Below are positions 25,694-35,217 of a stretch of DNA of 64,000 nucleotides, piece after piece (within the stretch, counting starts at the first letter, position 1; every line of letters begins with the position of its first letter). Origin of the DNA: Pseudomonadota bacterium (lineage in GTDB: Bacteria > Pseudomonadota > Gammaproteobacteria > Acidiferrobacterales > UBA6901); contig JAJXUF010000007.1 of the NCBI GenBank assembly GCA_021783175.1, positions 1 through 64,000 on the forward strand, read 5' to 3'. Under the pieces are notes generated by a model. That model was given only the letters and a program-made list of their open reading frames with translations. It made no database searches and had not been told where the DNA came from. The translations under genes and the position numbers were made by a program.

Positions 25694-26230
25694 TTACCTT
25701 GCGCGCCACAAAGCAGCGAGCGGTGAAATAGGCGCAGCGCCGGCGGCAAGCGGCAATTGCGTGCGCCGGATATGATCGAGGGCGCCGGATACTCGATCGA
25801 ACGTTCCGTACAGGTAACGGAACACACGCGCGCGCGACGGATCAGGCTCAAAGGCGGCGCATCGCCAGAACGCGCTGCGACCTTGCTCGAGATAATAGCC
25901 GAGTTGTCCGCGTGCGGTCAGCCGCTCACGAAAGAGCCCACTCATGAACAGGGAGTATTCGCCGATGTGGCGCACGATCAGGGCTTCGCGCGGTCGGTTG
26001 ACCGGGGAATCGTTCCAGCCCTGGGCTCGCCGCCATTCCGCCAGCAGTCCGGCAATGCTGGTAATCGATTCGCCATCGGCATTCTGAATGATGTGCATCG
26101 CGCGAGTGTGGGTGAAACGCGTCAGCAACTCGCTGACGTAGTCGACAGCCGCTGGCTCATTCATGCCGTGCATGCCGAACCCATGCTGAATCTGGCGATG
26201 AAAGAACTGGTAAAGACCCGGGACTAGCAT
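25694..26230 (-). CDS. conserved hypothetical protein
   Basis: This 178-aa soluble protein has no named domain that I know. From the ATG at 26230 (GGAGG 7 bp upstream) it shows the segment IVRHIGEYSLFMSGLF (about 85-100) and GQLGYYLEQGRSAF (about 107-120), which I recall in unnamed proteobacterial proteins. It has no signal peptide or membrane helix. A TATAAT on the minus strand (26289-26284) about 55 bp upstream may be its -10. The YkgJ-family gene follows on the same strand. Confidence 0.65.
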   Translation of the reverse strand: MLVPGLYQFFHRQIQHGFGMHGMNEPAAVDYVSELLTRFTHTRAMHIIQNADGESITSIAGLLAEWRRAQGWNDSPVNRPREALIVRHIGEYSLFMSGLFRERLTARGQLGYYLEQGRSAFWRCAAFEPDPSRARVFRYLYGTFDRVSGALDHIRRTQLPLAAGAAPISPLAALWRAR

Positions 26231-26616
26231 GACCGAACCTCCGGCCCGAACTTCGGGCTCTGGTATCAGGACTCCCTTGCTAAATTATATGCGATAATCG
26301 GGCATGCGGACGGCAATCTGGCGAACTGCGCCGGCGGCAGATCGTGGCGCAATAACAGGCAATTGCATGCCCCAAGAGGCAGCGAAGCGATTCCGGACGG
26401 GACGTTGTGAGTGCATGCGCGCAGACGGTATGATGCGGTGTACGCGGCATTCGATATCTGGGCCTGGTGCAGATACCGGCGGCCGGACGATCCGCCTAAA
26501 AGAAAATAGCTTTCGGCCAATTTGATGCACAGTCGCGGAAATCCATTTCCCTGTCCTGAGCGGCAGCGGACCGGGTCCGGATTGCCAAACCAACTACATA
26601 CCCTCGGGGTGCACAC
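26231..26616. other. divergent intergenic region upstream of purT
   Basis: These 386 bp hold the divergent promoters of the hypothetical gene (minus) and purT (plus). A minus-strand TATAAT is at 26289-26284. I see no purine-repressor box, riboswitch or small gene; the open frames are low-complexity. Confidence 0.4.
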
Positions 26617-27831
26617 ATGGTAGTTATCGGAACTCCTCTTTCTGCCAGTGCTACGCGCATCATGCTGCTGGGCAGCGGCGAGCTTGGCAAGGAGATTGCC
26701 ATTGCCGCGCAACGCCTGGGTGTCGAGGTCATCGCCGTTGACCGCTACGCTGACGCCCCGGCCCATCAGGTGGCCCACCGTTCGTATGTTATTGACATGA
26801 CGGACGGCCGCGCGTTGCGCGAGCTTGTTGAGCGTGAGCGGCCTCGACTTATCGTTCCGGAAATCGAGGCGATTGCCACTGAAACGCTGCTCGAGATTGA
26901 GGCGGCCGGCATCGCCGAAGTCATACCAACGGCGCGCGCGGCGAACCTCACGATGAACCGCGAGGGAATCCGCCGGCTTGTTGCCGAGGAACTGGGCCTG
27001 CCTACATCGCGCTATGCATTTGCATCGAGCCTCGAGGAGCTCAAGGCGGCGATCGACCGGGATATCGGCTACCCCTGTGTGGTCAAGCCGGTGATGTCGT
27101 CATCGGGAAAGGGGCAATCACGGGTAGACAGTGCCGACCAGGTGCAAGCCGCATGGGATTATGCTGGCGCCGGAGGTCGGGTGCGCAATACGCGCGTCAT
27201 AGTCGAGGAGATGATCGAATTCGAGTATGAGATCACGTTGCTTACCGTGCGTGCCCTGGATGGCGACGGACAGGTCGAGACGAACTTTTGTGATCCAATC
27301 GGACATCTCCAGGTGCATGGGGATTATGTCGAGAGCTGGCAACCGCAGCCGATGAGCGAGCGGGCACTGGCCAAATCAAAGGATATCGCCGCGCGGGTGA
27401 CCGGGGCTTTGGGCGGGCGCGGCGTGTTTGGCGTCGAGTTATTCGTCAAGGGCGACGAGGTCTGGTTTTCCGAGGTGAGTCCGCGCCCTCACGATACCGG
27501 CATGGTGACCATGATCACTCAGGCACAAAGTGAGTTTGCACTGCATGTACGTGCGATCCTCGGATTGCCGGTAGGCACGCGCATGCGGCGTGCTGGCGCA
27601 AGCGCGGTGATCTACGGAGGGGTGGAAAGCGGGGGAATTGTGTTCGAGGGGATCGATGACGCGCTGCGCGTGCCTGAATCCAATTTGCGGCTGTTCGGCA
27701 AGCCGGAATCCTTTACGCGCCGCCGCATGGGCGTAGCGCTGGCTGCCGCTGACAACATCGACATGGCACGCAAGCGCGCCAAAGAATGTGCTTCCAAGGT
27801 AAGACCGCGTGCGTTTGATGCTGTGTCTTAG
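26617..27831 (+). CDS. purT: formate-dependent phosphoribosylglycinamide formyltransferase
   Basis: PurT is an ATP-grasp enzyme that makes formyl-GAR from GAR, formate and ATP in purine synthesis, independent of folate. The 404-aa protein starts with the GAR-binding [10 protein letters not shown] (about 13-22), has the central ATP-grasp SSSGKGQS (about 160-167) and the metal/ATP segment [13 protein letters not shown] near 285-297. The length is normal and all motifs are intact. Confidence 0.96.
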   Translation: MVVIGTPLSASATRIMLLGSGELGKEIAIAAQRLGVEVIAVDRYADAPAHQVAHRSYVIDMTDGRALRELVERERPRLIVPEIEAIATETLLEIEAAGIAEVIPTARAANLTMNREGIRRLVAEELGLPTSRYAFASSLEELKAAIDRDIGYPCVVKPVMSSSGKGQSRVDSADQVQAAWDYAGAGGRVRNTRVIVEEMIEFEYEITLLTVRALDGDGQVETNFCDPIGHLQVHGDYVESWQPQPMSERALAKSKDIAARVTGALGGRGVFGVELFVKGDEVWFSEVSPRPHDTGMVTMITQAQSEFALHVRAILGLPVGTRMRRAGASAVIYGGVESGGIVFEGIDDALRVPESNLRLFGKPESFTRRRMGVALAAADNIDMARKRAKECASKVRPRAFDAVS

Positions 27832-28328
27832 TGCGAGTAGAGAACGCCAAAACCAAACTGAATGCGCGGGCGGCCATTGTCTGGTGTCCAGACCGGCCAT
27901 AGATGAAGCTGCTCGGCGCTTATCAGCGGAAAGCGGTAAGCAGTTTGGCCTACGGTGCCGTCGCGTATCCCGGTAACCAATCCCACCGCAGTTAGCAGAC
28001 GGCCTGGTGCGTAGTCGAGGGTCTCGAGATAGCCAGCTTTTTCCAGTATGAAGCGCCCGAGCGGTGCCCTATCGAGTTCTGGACGGGCCGAGTGATCTAG
28101 CGGATACGCCAGCACTTCAAGCCGCGTGCGGTCGCGCAGGTTCTCGGCGCTGACGATAACGCCTCCCCACTCGACCTTGCGCGTCCGGGCCGAGCCGATG
28201 TCAGCCGCGGCTCTTGCTGGTGTCAAGCCAGCATCGACTCCGGCAAGATCCAACGGCGGTCGTGTGGCGCAGGCGGTGCACAGCAGGCCAACAATCGACA
28301 TTGCCGCGAGTACACTCAGGCTTCGCAT
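27828..28328 (-). CDS. Slp-family outer-membrane lipoprotein (copy 1)
   Basis: This 166-aa lipoprotein has a signal sequence ending CTAC (Cys20). The Slp domain follows: [21 protein letters not shown] and a C-terminal LHLWPVW. Slp proteins are starvation- or stationary-phase-induced outer-membrane lipoproteins of unknown function. A paralogue lies 12 bp upstream on the same strand. The 3' end overlaps purT by four bases in convergent orientation. Confidence 0.85.
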   Translation of the reverse strand: MRSLSVLAAMSIVGLLCTACATRPPLDLAGVDAGLTPARAAADIGSARTRKVEWGGVIVSAENLRDRTRLEVLAYPLDHSARPELDRAPLGRFILEKAGYLETLDYAPGRLLTAVGLVTGIRDGTVGQTAYRFPLISAEQLHLWPVWTPDNGRPRIQFGFGVLYSH

Positions 28329-28340
28329 CTGTCTGGCGCG

Positions 28341-28865
28341 TCAGTAGGTCCGATAGGGGAAGGGATATCCCCACGGATACCAAGGGTCCGGCCAGAACGG
28401 ATCGTAGTATTGAGGCGGCGACTGCTGGACCACGACCGGCCAAAGGTGGAACACTTGGGTTTTAACAACCGGAAACAAGTAAGGATAGTCTCCGATCGTA
28501 CGTTTCAGAGGAGAAAGCAACGTGCCAGCAACCGTGACGTCGCGCCCCTTGGAGTAGATCGCCGGATCGAGAAATCCGCTTACCCGCGCGAGAAATCGGC
28601 CGCCAGTTTTGTCAGTTTGCTGCGGTCTTCCGCTACTGTCGAGCGGTCGATCGACGATCTCTATCCAGGTCTCGCTTGCGCGGTTTTGCACTGTTGCAAT
28701 GGTGCCTCCCCAGCGCACCTGACTGCCGACAAGGCCGTCAGGCGCACCCTGCGCCTGGACGACCGTAATGTCGCCGGGGGCCGGCTGGCGTATCGCTTTA
28801 GGCACGCCAGCCACGCAGGCGCAGAGCGCTAGTATCGGGACGAGAACTGACATCCGCCTGTACAT
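28341..28865 (-). CDS. Slp-family outer-membrane lipoprotein (copy 2)
   Basis: This 174-aa paralogue of the next gene has a lipoprotein signal (LALCAC; the second Cys, residue 17, is the likely lipid site). The Slp core shows VRWGGTIATVQN, IEIVDRPLD and FHLWPVV. It differs by a C-terminal tail rich in Pro, Trp and Tyr (DPFWPDPWYPWGYPF). It starts the two-gene Slp unit. Confidence 0.85.
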   Translation of the reverse strand: MYRRMSVLVPILALCACVAGVPKAIRQPAPGDITVVQAQGAPDGLVGSQVRWGGTIATVQNRASETWIEIVDRPLDSSGRPQQTDKTGGRFLARVSGFLDPAIYSKGRDVTVAGTLLSPLKRTIGDYPYLFPVVKTQVFHLWPVVVQQSPPQYYDPFWPDPWYPWGYPFPYRTY

Positions 28866-29096
28866 CTGCTTACCTTACTCCCTTGGCATGGGCAACGGTA
28901 GCGGTGTTGCAGGACCTGCGGGTGCCGCTAGAACTAGAAGCTGGCTCCGGCAAGGAATGTGAGTAGGTGGGCAGGCGGTCTGGATTGGATGCGTCTGTTC
29001 GACAATATGGTCAAGTTAGCCCCGCGTGGCTAATATTGCCGGCTAATTGCGGGTACCTTTTCAGCCCGTCCATCGAATCTATTCAGGTGTTGCGCT

Positions 29097-29375
29097 ATGG
29101 GTGGTTTTGTCGATTTCAGATGTCGCTATTGCAATTACGAGGAGACCGATATCGGTGTTGGGCGCGGGCGACAGGTGTTTCCCTATCTGGCGCTATTCTG
29201 CTGTGATAATTGCAAATCCGTGGGCAGCACCTGGATCCATGAAAACAAGACGCCGCGCTGCGGCGCGTGTTACAGCGACGGTGTCACACTGTTGCCGGAC
29301 GACATTCGTAGCATCAAGTGCCCAAAGTGTGGCGAGCCCGCCACTTTTACCCACAAGGAAGGCAGCTGGGAGTAG
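29097..29375 (+). CDS. small multi-CxxC zinc-ribbon protein
   Basis: This 92-aa cytoplasmic protein has nine cysteines, mostly in zinc-knuckle pairs (C9/C12, C36/C39, C55/C58, C75/C78). This implies one or two zinc ribbons. No other domain is seen and the function is unknown. It is convergent with cyaY, whose stop lies 7 bp away. Confidence 0.7.
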   Translation: MGGFVDFRCRYCNYEETDIGVGRGRQVFPYLALFCCDNCKSVGSTWIHENKTPRCGACYSDGVTLLPDDIRSIKCPKCGEPATFTHKEGSWE

Positions 29376-29381
29376 AGCTGG

Positions 29382-29702
29382 TTAGGCCAGATCCACTGTT
29401 TCACCCGCCTGGCGGCTTGCCAGAGAGGAGAGCTCCTTGAACAGCTCGGTTCCGCTTTGGTCGTTTACCCAGCGGTCTCCGGTGGCCTGGTAATCGTAGT
29501 GGTAACCCCCTGACTTGGCGGCCACCCAGATCTGCTTGGTCGCTCCCTGCTTGGTAATGATGATCTTGCTGCCATCGGCGAATTCCAGGGTGAGGATGTC
29601 GCCGGTATTTTCGAACTCGATATCTGTGCCGCTTGTTTCCACCGCCTGTTCGATGCGTAGCAGTGTTGCCGTAACCTTTTGGTTGAATTCCGCTTCGTTC
29701 AT
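29382..29702 (-). CDS. cyaY: frataxin homologue
   Basis: CyaY binds iron and regulates Fe-S cluster assembly by IscS. The 106-aa protein has the normal size. It starts with the acidic helix 1 (MNEAEFNQKVTATLLRIEQA) and has the conserved GGYHYDY and TKQIWVAAKSGG segments of the frataxin fold. It is divergent from lptM-lysA, as in E. coli. Confidence 0.94.
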   Translation of the reverse strand: MNEAEFNQKVTATLLRIEQAVETSGTDIEFENTGDILTLEFADGSKIIITKQGATKQIWVAAKSGGYHYDYQATGDRWVNDQSGTELFKELSSLASRQAGETVDLA

Positions 29703-29838
29703 TGGCGGGTAGTACCGGATTCAGAGAGTGACATCGATGTTACCCAAATTGCGCTTGGCATAACAGGTGCCGGAGACGCTGTTTATCGTTATCCGCTGGC
29801 GGGATAAACTAGCACCCGACCCGACACGGAGCCCGTTC

Positions 29839-29988
29839 ATGAAGTGCCGTCGATGCACGCTGTATCTGCTAACCATCCTGGTGTTTGGGGCTGCACTGCT
29901 TTCCGCCTGCGGCCGCAAGGGTCCCCTCTATCTGCCGGATCGACCCGCGCCGCACAAGGCCGCTGCGAATTCCGCGGCTTTTCGCTAG
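29839..29988 (+). CDS. lptM: LPS translocon maturation chaperone LptM (YifL-like)
   Basis: This 49-aa lipoprotein (ATG at 29839) has a signal with lipobox LSAC (Cys24) followed at once by the family motif CGRKGPLYLP. LptM helps oxidative maturation of the LptD/LptE LPS translocon. It stands 9 bp before lysA, the usual gammaproteobacterial arrangement. Confidence 0.92.
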   Translation: MKCRRCTLYLLTILVFGAALLSACGRKGPLYLPDRPAPHKAAANSAAFR

Positions 29989-29997
29989 AGTTTCCCT

Positions 29998-31254
29998 ATG
30001 GACATGTTCGAGTATCGAAACGAATGCCTGCATGCCGAAGGTGTTGCTCTTCGCGACATCGCCGAGCGTGTGGGAACTCCATGTTATGTCTATTCGCGCG
30101 CCCATATCGAGGCCAGATGGCGCGATTTCGATCGGGCATTCGCCGCCCGCGATCACCTAGTGTGCTATGCGGTCAAGGCCAATTCCAACCTGGCAGTGCT
30201 CGGCATTCTTGCGGGCCTCGGATCGGGTTTCGACATTGTGTCGGTCGGTGAGCTTGAAAGGGTTATCCGTGCGGGCGGCGATCCGTCGCGGGTCGTGTTT
30301 TCCGGTGTCGGCAAGACCCAGGCCGAGATGCGCCGTGCGCTGGAACTTGGGATTCACTGCTTTAATGTCGAGTCTGTGCCAGAGCTAGAGCGCCTGAATT
30401 CGGTCGCCGGTAGTGTCGGGAAAAAGGCACCAATATCCCTGCGAATCAACCCGGATGTCGATGCGCGTACGCATCCATACATCGCGACGGGACTCAAGGA
30501 GAGCAAATTTGGCATCGCCGCGGCTGAGGCAGTGGCGGCGTATCGCCTCGCCTGCCAGATGCCGCACCTGCGCATAACCGGTGTCGATTGCCATATCGGC
30601 TCGCAGCTGACGGATCTGGACTCTTTTGCGGACGCCAGCGCGCGCATTATGGCCCTGGTTGCGGAACTGCGCGCGGCGGGCATCGAATTGCTGCATATCG
30701 ATCTCGGTGGTGGCCTCGGGATCCGCTACCGCGACGAGACTCCGCCGGCGCCCGGCGAGTATGTAGCCGCGCTGGTGCGCGGCGTGGACGGAGCGGGCGG
30801 CAGCCGTCTGCGTATTCTGATCGAGCCCGGCCGTGCGATTGTTGGCAATGCCGGCGTGCTATTGACCCGCGTGGAGTACCTCAAGCATGGCGAAACGAAA
30901 AATTTTGCCGTGGTCGACGCAGCCATGAACGACCTGATGCGGCCGGCGCTATATGATGCGTGGCACGATGTCAGACCGGTGCTACGGCGTGCTGGCACGA
31001 GCCAGGCATATGACATCGTCGGACCGGTGTGCGAGAGCGGTGATTTTCTGGCGCGCGATCGCGCCCTGTCAGTGGAAGCGGGCGACCTTTTGGCTGTGTG
31101 TTCGGCTGGCGCCTATGGTTCGAGTATGAGTTCCAGCTACAACACACGCGCGCGCTGTCCCGAAGTAATGGTCGATGGCGGCAGCTTTCACATAGTGCGT
31201 CGCCGCGACACCCTGGATGATCTGCTGGCGGCCGAATCGGTGCTGCCTGAGTGA
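29998..31254 (+). CDS. lysA: diaminopimelate decarboxylase
   Basis: LysA decarboxylates meso-diaminopimelate to lysine. The 418-aa PLP enzyme has the cofactor Lys60 in CYAVKANSN, the HIGSQL motif, a phosphate-binding Gly-rich LGGGLGI, EPGR and a catalytic GPVCESGD. The length is normal. It follows lptM directly and overlaps an open frame leading into the methyltransferase gene. Confidence 0.97.
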   Translation: MDMFEYRNECLHAEGVALRDIAERVGTPCYVYSRAHIEARWRDFDRAFAARDHLVCYAVKANSNLAVLGILAGLGSGFDIVSVGELERVIRAGGDPSRVVFSGVGKTQAEMRRALELGIHCFNVESVPELERLNSVAGSVGKKAPISLRINPDVDARTHPYIATGLKESKFGIAAAEAVAAYRLACQMPHLRITGVDCHIGSQLTDLDSFADASARIMALVAELRAAGIELLHIDLGGGLGIRYRDETPPAPGEYVAALVRGVDGAGGSRLRILIEPGRAIVGNAGVLLTRVEYLKHGETKNFAVVDAAMNDLMRPALYDAWHDVRPVLRRAGTSQAYDIVGPVCESGDFLARDRALSVEAGDLLAVCSAGAYGSSMSSSYNTRARCPEVMVDGGSFHIVRRRDTLDDLLAAESVLPE

Positions 31255-31319
31255 TTGCTCGATCATGGTCTCCGGTGCGGCGCAAGGCGCCAGCTGCCCG
31301 GTCCCGCCGCCGCGCGCTA

Positions 31320-31979
31320 ATGCGGCGTGTGCCAGAGCCGGAACTCATGGACGACGCCGAGCAGGCGAAAGCTTATGCGCTTGCCGACTTTGCCGAGCCG
31401 CACGACCGTTTTGTCGCGCAGTTCCGCGAGCATTTTTCCAACCACGATCCGCGCCAGGTGCTTGATCTCGGGTGCGGGCCGGCGGACGTGATACTGCGCT
31501 TCGCCCGCGTCTATGGGCAAAGCAATATCCTCGGTATCGACGGCGCGCGGGCAATGCTAAGGCATGCGCATGCGGCGGTTGCCGGCGCCGGACTGGATGC
31601 ACGTGTCTCCCTTCTTGAGGCGCGCCTGCCGCAGCGATTGCCCGGCAATCCCTACGATACAATTATCAGCAATAGCCTGCTGCATCACCTTGCGGATCCG
31701 GCAGTGTTGTGGCAGACGGTCGCCGAAAACGCAGACCGAAATGCCGCAGTGTTCGTTATGGACCTCAGGCGGCCTGCGACGCCGCGCAAGGCGCGGCATC
31801 TGGTGGAAACCTACAGCGCGGGCGAACATGCCCTGCTGAAACGCGATTTTCTCGACTCCTTGTGCGCCGCCTACCGACCCGAGGAAGTGTCGTGCCAGCT
31901 TAGAAACGCGTCGCTGGAACATTTCACTGTCGCGGCAGTAGGCGACCGGCATTTGGTCGTTTGGGGTGTGCAACGCTGA
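31320..31979 (+). CDS. class I SAM-dependent methyltransferase
   Basis: This 219-aa protein (ATG at 31320, giving an MRRVPEPELMDD start) has the SAM-binding motif VLDLGCGPAD at about 46-55 and SNSLLHHL near 117-124. The substrate is unknown; small-molecule methyltransferases look like this. The frame extends upstream to 31251 through Arg-rich residues that are unlikely to be translated. It lies between lysA and a CoA-binding protein on the same strand. Confidence 0.8.
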   Translation: MRRVPEPELMDDAEQAKAYALADFAEPHDRFVAQFREHFSNHDPRQVLDLGCGPADVILRFARVYGQSNILGIDGARAMLRHAHAAVAGAGLDARVSLLEARLPQRLPGNPYDTIISNSLLHHLADPAVLWQTVAENADRNAAVFVMDLRRPATPRKARHLVETYSAGEHALLKRDFLDSLCAAYRPEEVSCQLRNASLEHFTVAAVGDRHLVVWGVQR

Positions 31980-31992
31980 GGACAGTCTGATT

Positions 31993-32445
31993 ATGACGGT
32001 GTTCAACAATCCGCCGGAAGAACAAATGCGCGCACTGCTGGCGCGCGTGCGCACCATTGCCGTCGTTGGTCTTTCTCCCAAGCCCGGACGCCCGAGCTAT
32101 GAGGTTGCCTCCGCCATGCAGCAGTTCGGCTACAAAATAGTGCCGGTACGGCCGGCGGTGGCCGAAGTCCTGGGCGAAAAGGCCTATGCCGACCTTTTTC
32201 ACTTGCCGCAGCCGCCAGATCTGGTAGACGTGTTCCGTGCTCCAGAACATGTTGATGACATCGTTGACGCCTGCATCACGCTCAGGTTTCCGGCGCTGTG
32301 GCTACAGGATGGAGTCATCAACGTGGCCGCTGCCGAGCGCGCACGCACGGCCGGGATCCAGGTAATTATGGACCGCTGTGTCTTGCGCGATTATCGTGCA
32401 TGGTTCCAGGGCGGTAATTCAGCCGCGCCCCGGCCCGGCGACTAG
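31993..32445 (+). CDS. CoA-binding domain protein (YccU-like)
   Basis: This 150-aa Rossmann-fold CoA_binding protein has TIAVVGLSPKPGRPSYEVA (about 19-37) forming the nucleotide loop, and CITLRFPALWLQDGV further on. YccU-type proteins bind CoA; the physiological role is unknown. The start at 31993 fits the family (VFNNPPEEQMRALL). It follows the methyltransferase by 13 bp. Confidence 0.88.
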   Translation: MTVFNNPPEEQMRALLARVRTIAVVGLSPKPGRPSYEVASAMQQFGYKIVPVRPAVAEVLGEKAYADLFHLPQPPDLVDVFRAPEHVDDIVDACITLRFPALWLQDGVINVAAAERARTAGIQVIMDRCVLRDYRAWFQGGNSAAPRPGD

Positions 32446-32513
32446 TTCGACTTTACCTGCCTTGCCCTACTTTACGGGTTTCCTTGGCACGGAGCGCAGG
32501 GTAATCTAGGCAC

Positions 32514-33362
32514 ATGTCTTTGGCATTCACCAAAATGCATGGTCTCGGCAATGATTTTGTCGTGTTCGACGGTGTCCGCCAGAAAGTCATGCTCACTGCG
32601 GAAAAGGTGCGGGCGATTGCCAATCGACACATGGGCATAGGCTGCGACCAGGTCTTGCTGGTCGAGCCGCCGACACGGCCGGATACCGATTTTCGCTACC
32701 GTATTTTCAATTCTGATGGCGGCGAAGTTGAGCAGTGCGGGAATGGCGCTCGGTGTTTCGTGCGTTTCGTGCACGATCATGACCTCACGGCCAAAAGCGA
32801 GATCGCCGTAGAAACGCTGGCTGGAGTGATATATCCGCGTCTTGAACCCGATGGCCAGGTCACCGTCAACATGGGGACGCCACGCTGGCAGCCCGCCGAT
32901 GTGCCGTTCATTGCCGATGGCGCGCCGCGCCGCGGAATCGTCTATGATTTGGAGATAGGGGGCGCCATCGTGTCGGTGAGCGTCTTATCCGTGGGCAATC
33001 CGCATGCAGTGCAGGTTGTGGAAGATGTGGATCGCGCACCGGTTGCAAGTCAGGGCCCCCTGGTCGAGTCGCATGCACGCTTTCCGCGCCGGACAAACGC
33101 CGGATTCATGCAAGTGCTGGACCGCAACCGCATCCGTCTGCGCGTTTACGAACGCGGTGCCGGTGAGACACTTGCGTGTGGTACCGGAGCCTGTGCGGCA
33201 GTGGTTGCGGGACGCCTGCGCGGACTGCTCGATCGGGAGGTTGAGGTACAGGTGCGCGGGGGGCTGTTGCGCGTCGTGTGGGACGGGGAAAGCGAGCCCG
33301 TGTGGATGACCGGTCCTGCCGCAAGTGTGTTTGAAGGGCAGGTCGATCTTGAAAGTCTTTGA
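32514..33362 (+). CDS. dapF: diaminopimelate epimerase
   Basis: DapF interconverts LL- and meso-diaminopimelate. The 282-aa protein has both catalytic cysteines: C75 in EQCGNGARC and C222 in LACGTGAC. The N-terminal KMHGLGNDF motif is present. It belongs to the classic dapF-DUF484-xerC unit and overlaps the next frame. Confidence 0.97.
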   Translation: MSLAFTKMHGLGNDFVVFDGVRQKVMLTAEKVRAIANRHMGIGCDQVLLVEPPTRPDTDFRYRIFNSDGGEVEQCGNGARCFVRFVHDHDLTAKSEIAVETLAGVIYPRLEPDGQVTVNMGTPRWQPADVPFIADGAPRRGIVYDLEIGGAIVSVSVLSVGNPHAVQVVEDVDRAPVASQGPLVESHARFPRRTNAGFMQVLDRNRIRLRVYERGAGETLACGTGACAAVVAGRLRGLLDREVEVQVRGGLLRVVWDGESEPVWMTGPAASVFEGQVDLESL

Positions 33363-33382
33363 AGAAAAGGCGGGGACGCAAG

Positions 33383-34114
33383 TTGACGCAAAAGCCATCA
33401 AGTGACGAACAGGACAGGGAGCTATCCTGGGAAGAAGCGGTTGCGCGCTACCTGGAGGATAACCCGGACTATTTTGAACGGTATCCCGACGCATTGGCCG
33501 CCCTTAATGTACGGCACGCTGATGCCGGGGGCGCGCTATCGCTGATTGAGCGGCAGGTTCGGGTGCTGCGCGATCAGAAGCTTGGGGTGTCGCAGCAATT
33601 GCGCGAACTGCTCAGCATCGCCCGCGAGAACGATGTGTTAGCCGAGCGTCTGCACCGCTTTGCACTGGCCATGATCGACAGCGCCGCGCTTGACGACGTG
33701 CTCGGTACCGCGCGCGACATGCTGCGTCAGCAATTCAAACTCGATGTCGTGGTGATATTGCTCAAGGCCGGATCCGGGCGTTTGGCCGGGCGTAGCGAGT
33801 TCGTTGACCCGCACGACCACCGCTTTGATGAATTGCTGCGACTGATTCGCGGCGCCGATGCTGCGGGTTTTGCCACAGGGGTGTCGAAGCCGGTGTGCGG
33901 CGCCAGCCATGGCGTCGATACCATGAGCTACCTGTTCGCTGCCCAGGCAAGCCAGATTCATTCGACCGCGATGGTCGCTATGGCGGCTACTGAGGTGCAG
34001 GCCATCATGTGTCTCGGAAGTGCTGATCCACAGCGATTTCATCCGCACATGGGCACGATCTATCTTTCGCGTTTCGGCGAGTTGTTGATGGCCGGCATCA
34101 CCCGTCGACTTTAG
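33383..34114 (+). CDS. DUF484 family protein
   Basis: This GAF-like protein of unknown function is always found between dapF and xerC in Gammaproteobacteria. No ATG suits the start. TTG at 33383 has GGGGACG 7 bp upstream and gives 243 aa; TTG at 33359, overlapping dapF, would add eight basic residues. The family motif VARYLEDNPDYFERYPD is at about 20-36, followed by a helix (RQVRVLRDQ) and the GAF-type domain. Confidence 0.88.
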   Translation: MTQKPSSDEQDRELSWEEAVARYLEDNPDYFERYPDALAALNVRHADAGGALSLIERQVRVLRDQKLGVSQQLRELLSIARENDVLAERLHRFALAMIDSAALDDVLGTARDMLRQQFKLDVVVILLKAGSGRLAGRSEFVDPHDHRFDELLRLIRGADAAGFATGVSKPVCGASHGVDTMSYLFAAQASQIHSTAMVAMAATEVQAIMCLGSADPQRFHPHMGTIYLSRFGELLMAGITRRL

Positions 34115-34140
34115 GTAGCCGCGTCTCGAGATTGGGTTTC

Positions 34141-35115
34141 ATGGCCAAACAGGCACACACCCGCAATCTTCTCCGGTTTGACGGCTTTCTGGAGCACCTG
34201 CGCAGTGAACGTCGCATGTCGGCGCATACGATAGACAGCTATCGTCGCGATCTCGGGCGTCTAGCGACGTTTTGTGGCAGCCAGGGAATCAGCAACTGGA
34301 GCGATCTGGTTCCACAGCAGGCGCGTACCTACGTCGCGCGTCTGCACCGCGATGGTCTCAGCGGTAGCAGCATACGTCGCATGCTTTCGGCAGGACGTTC
34401 GCTTTATCGCTATCTTGTTCGAGAAAACCTTGCGCGGAACAATCCGTTTGTTGGCTTAGCCGCACCCAAGTCGAGCAAGCGTCTCCCTAAGACCTTGAGC
34501 ACCGACCAGGCAACACGGTTGATGCAGGTAATGGATGACGGGTTTTTGGCCCTGCGCGACCGTGCCATGCTAGAGCTGCTGTATTCCTCCGGTCTGCGGT
34601 TGGCGGAGTTGGTTTCGCTCGATTTACCGGATGTGGATCTGCAGGATGAGGTAGTTCGGGTGACCGGAAAGGGGGCTAAGACGCGCGTTGTGCCTGTAGG
34701 GCGATATGCGCGCGAGGCCCTTCGAATCTGGCTTGGCGCGCGCGCGAAGACAGTCGTGTCCGGTGAGCTGGCGTTGTTCATCGGACGCAACGGTCGGCGA
34801 TTGGGGGCGCGTTCGGTGCAGCTGCGCCTGCGATTCTGGGCTCGGCAGCTGCAAATTGGGATGGCCGTTAATCCGCACATGTTGCGCCACTCTTTTGCCA
34901 GTCACTTGCTCGAATCTAGCGGTGATCTGCGGGCGATTCAGGAATTACTTGGGCATGCCAACATTTCCACGACCCAGATCTATACACATCTCGATTTCCA
35001 GCACTTGGCCCGAATCTACGATGCGGCACATCCGCGTGCGCATCGCGGGAAATCGCTTGCTGCCGTGTCCGCGCAGAAGCGGCCAGACAGTTCACGGGAC
35101 GAACCAGAAACCTGA
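34141..35115 (+). CDS. xerC: tyrosine recombinase XerC
   Basis: XerC works with XerD at dif to resolve chromosome dimers. From the ATG at 34141 it is 324 aa. An N-terminal SAM-like core-binding domain is followed by the catalytic domain with R153 (SSGLRLAEL), K177, H246 and R249 (HMLRHSF), H272 (LGHANI) and Y281 (YTHL). The C-terminus has an extra 25 residues rich in Arg and Ser. Gene order dapF-DUF484-xerC supports XerC rather than XerD. Confidence 0.95.
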   Translation: MAKQAHTRNLLRFDGFLEHLRSERRMSAHTIDSYRRDLGRLATFCGSQGISNWSDLVPQQARTYVARLHRDGLSGSSIRRMLSAGRSLYRYLVRENLARNNPFVGLAAPKSSKRLPKTLSTDQATRLMQVMDDGFLALRDRAMLELLYSSGLRLAELVSLDLPDVDLQDEVVRVTGKGAKTRVVPVGRYAREALRIWLGARAKTVVSGELALFIGRNGRRLGARSVQLRLRFWARQLQIGMAVNPHMLRHSFASHLLESSGDLRAIQELLGHANISTTQIYTHLDFQHLARIYDAAHPRAHRGKSLAAVSAQKRPDSSRDEPET

Positions 35116-35217
35116 ACCGCACGCTTGCGACCGCGCAGTGGCGGCGCGGGTGCGGCCTGTGATAACGTGAAAAGTATTGATCGCGCGTCGCTCCGGCGCG
35201 AAAACGGAGGTGAACGT

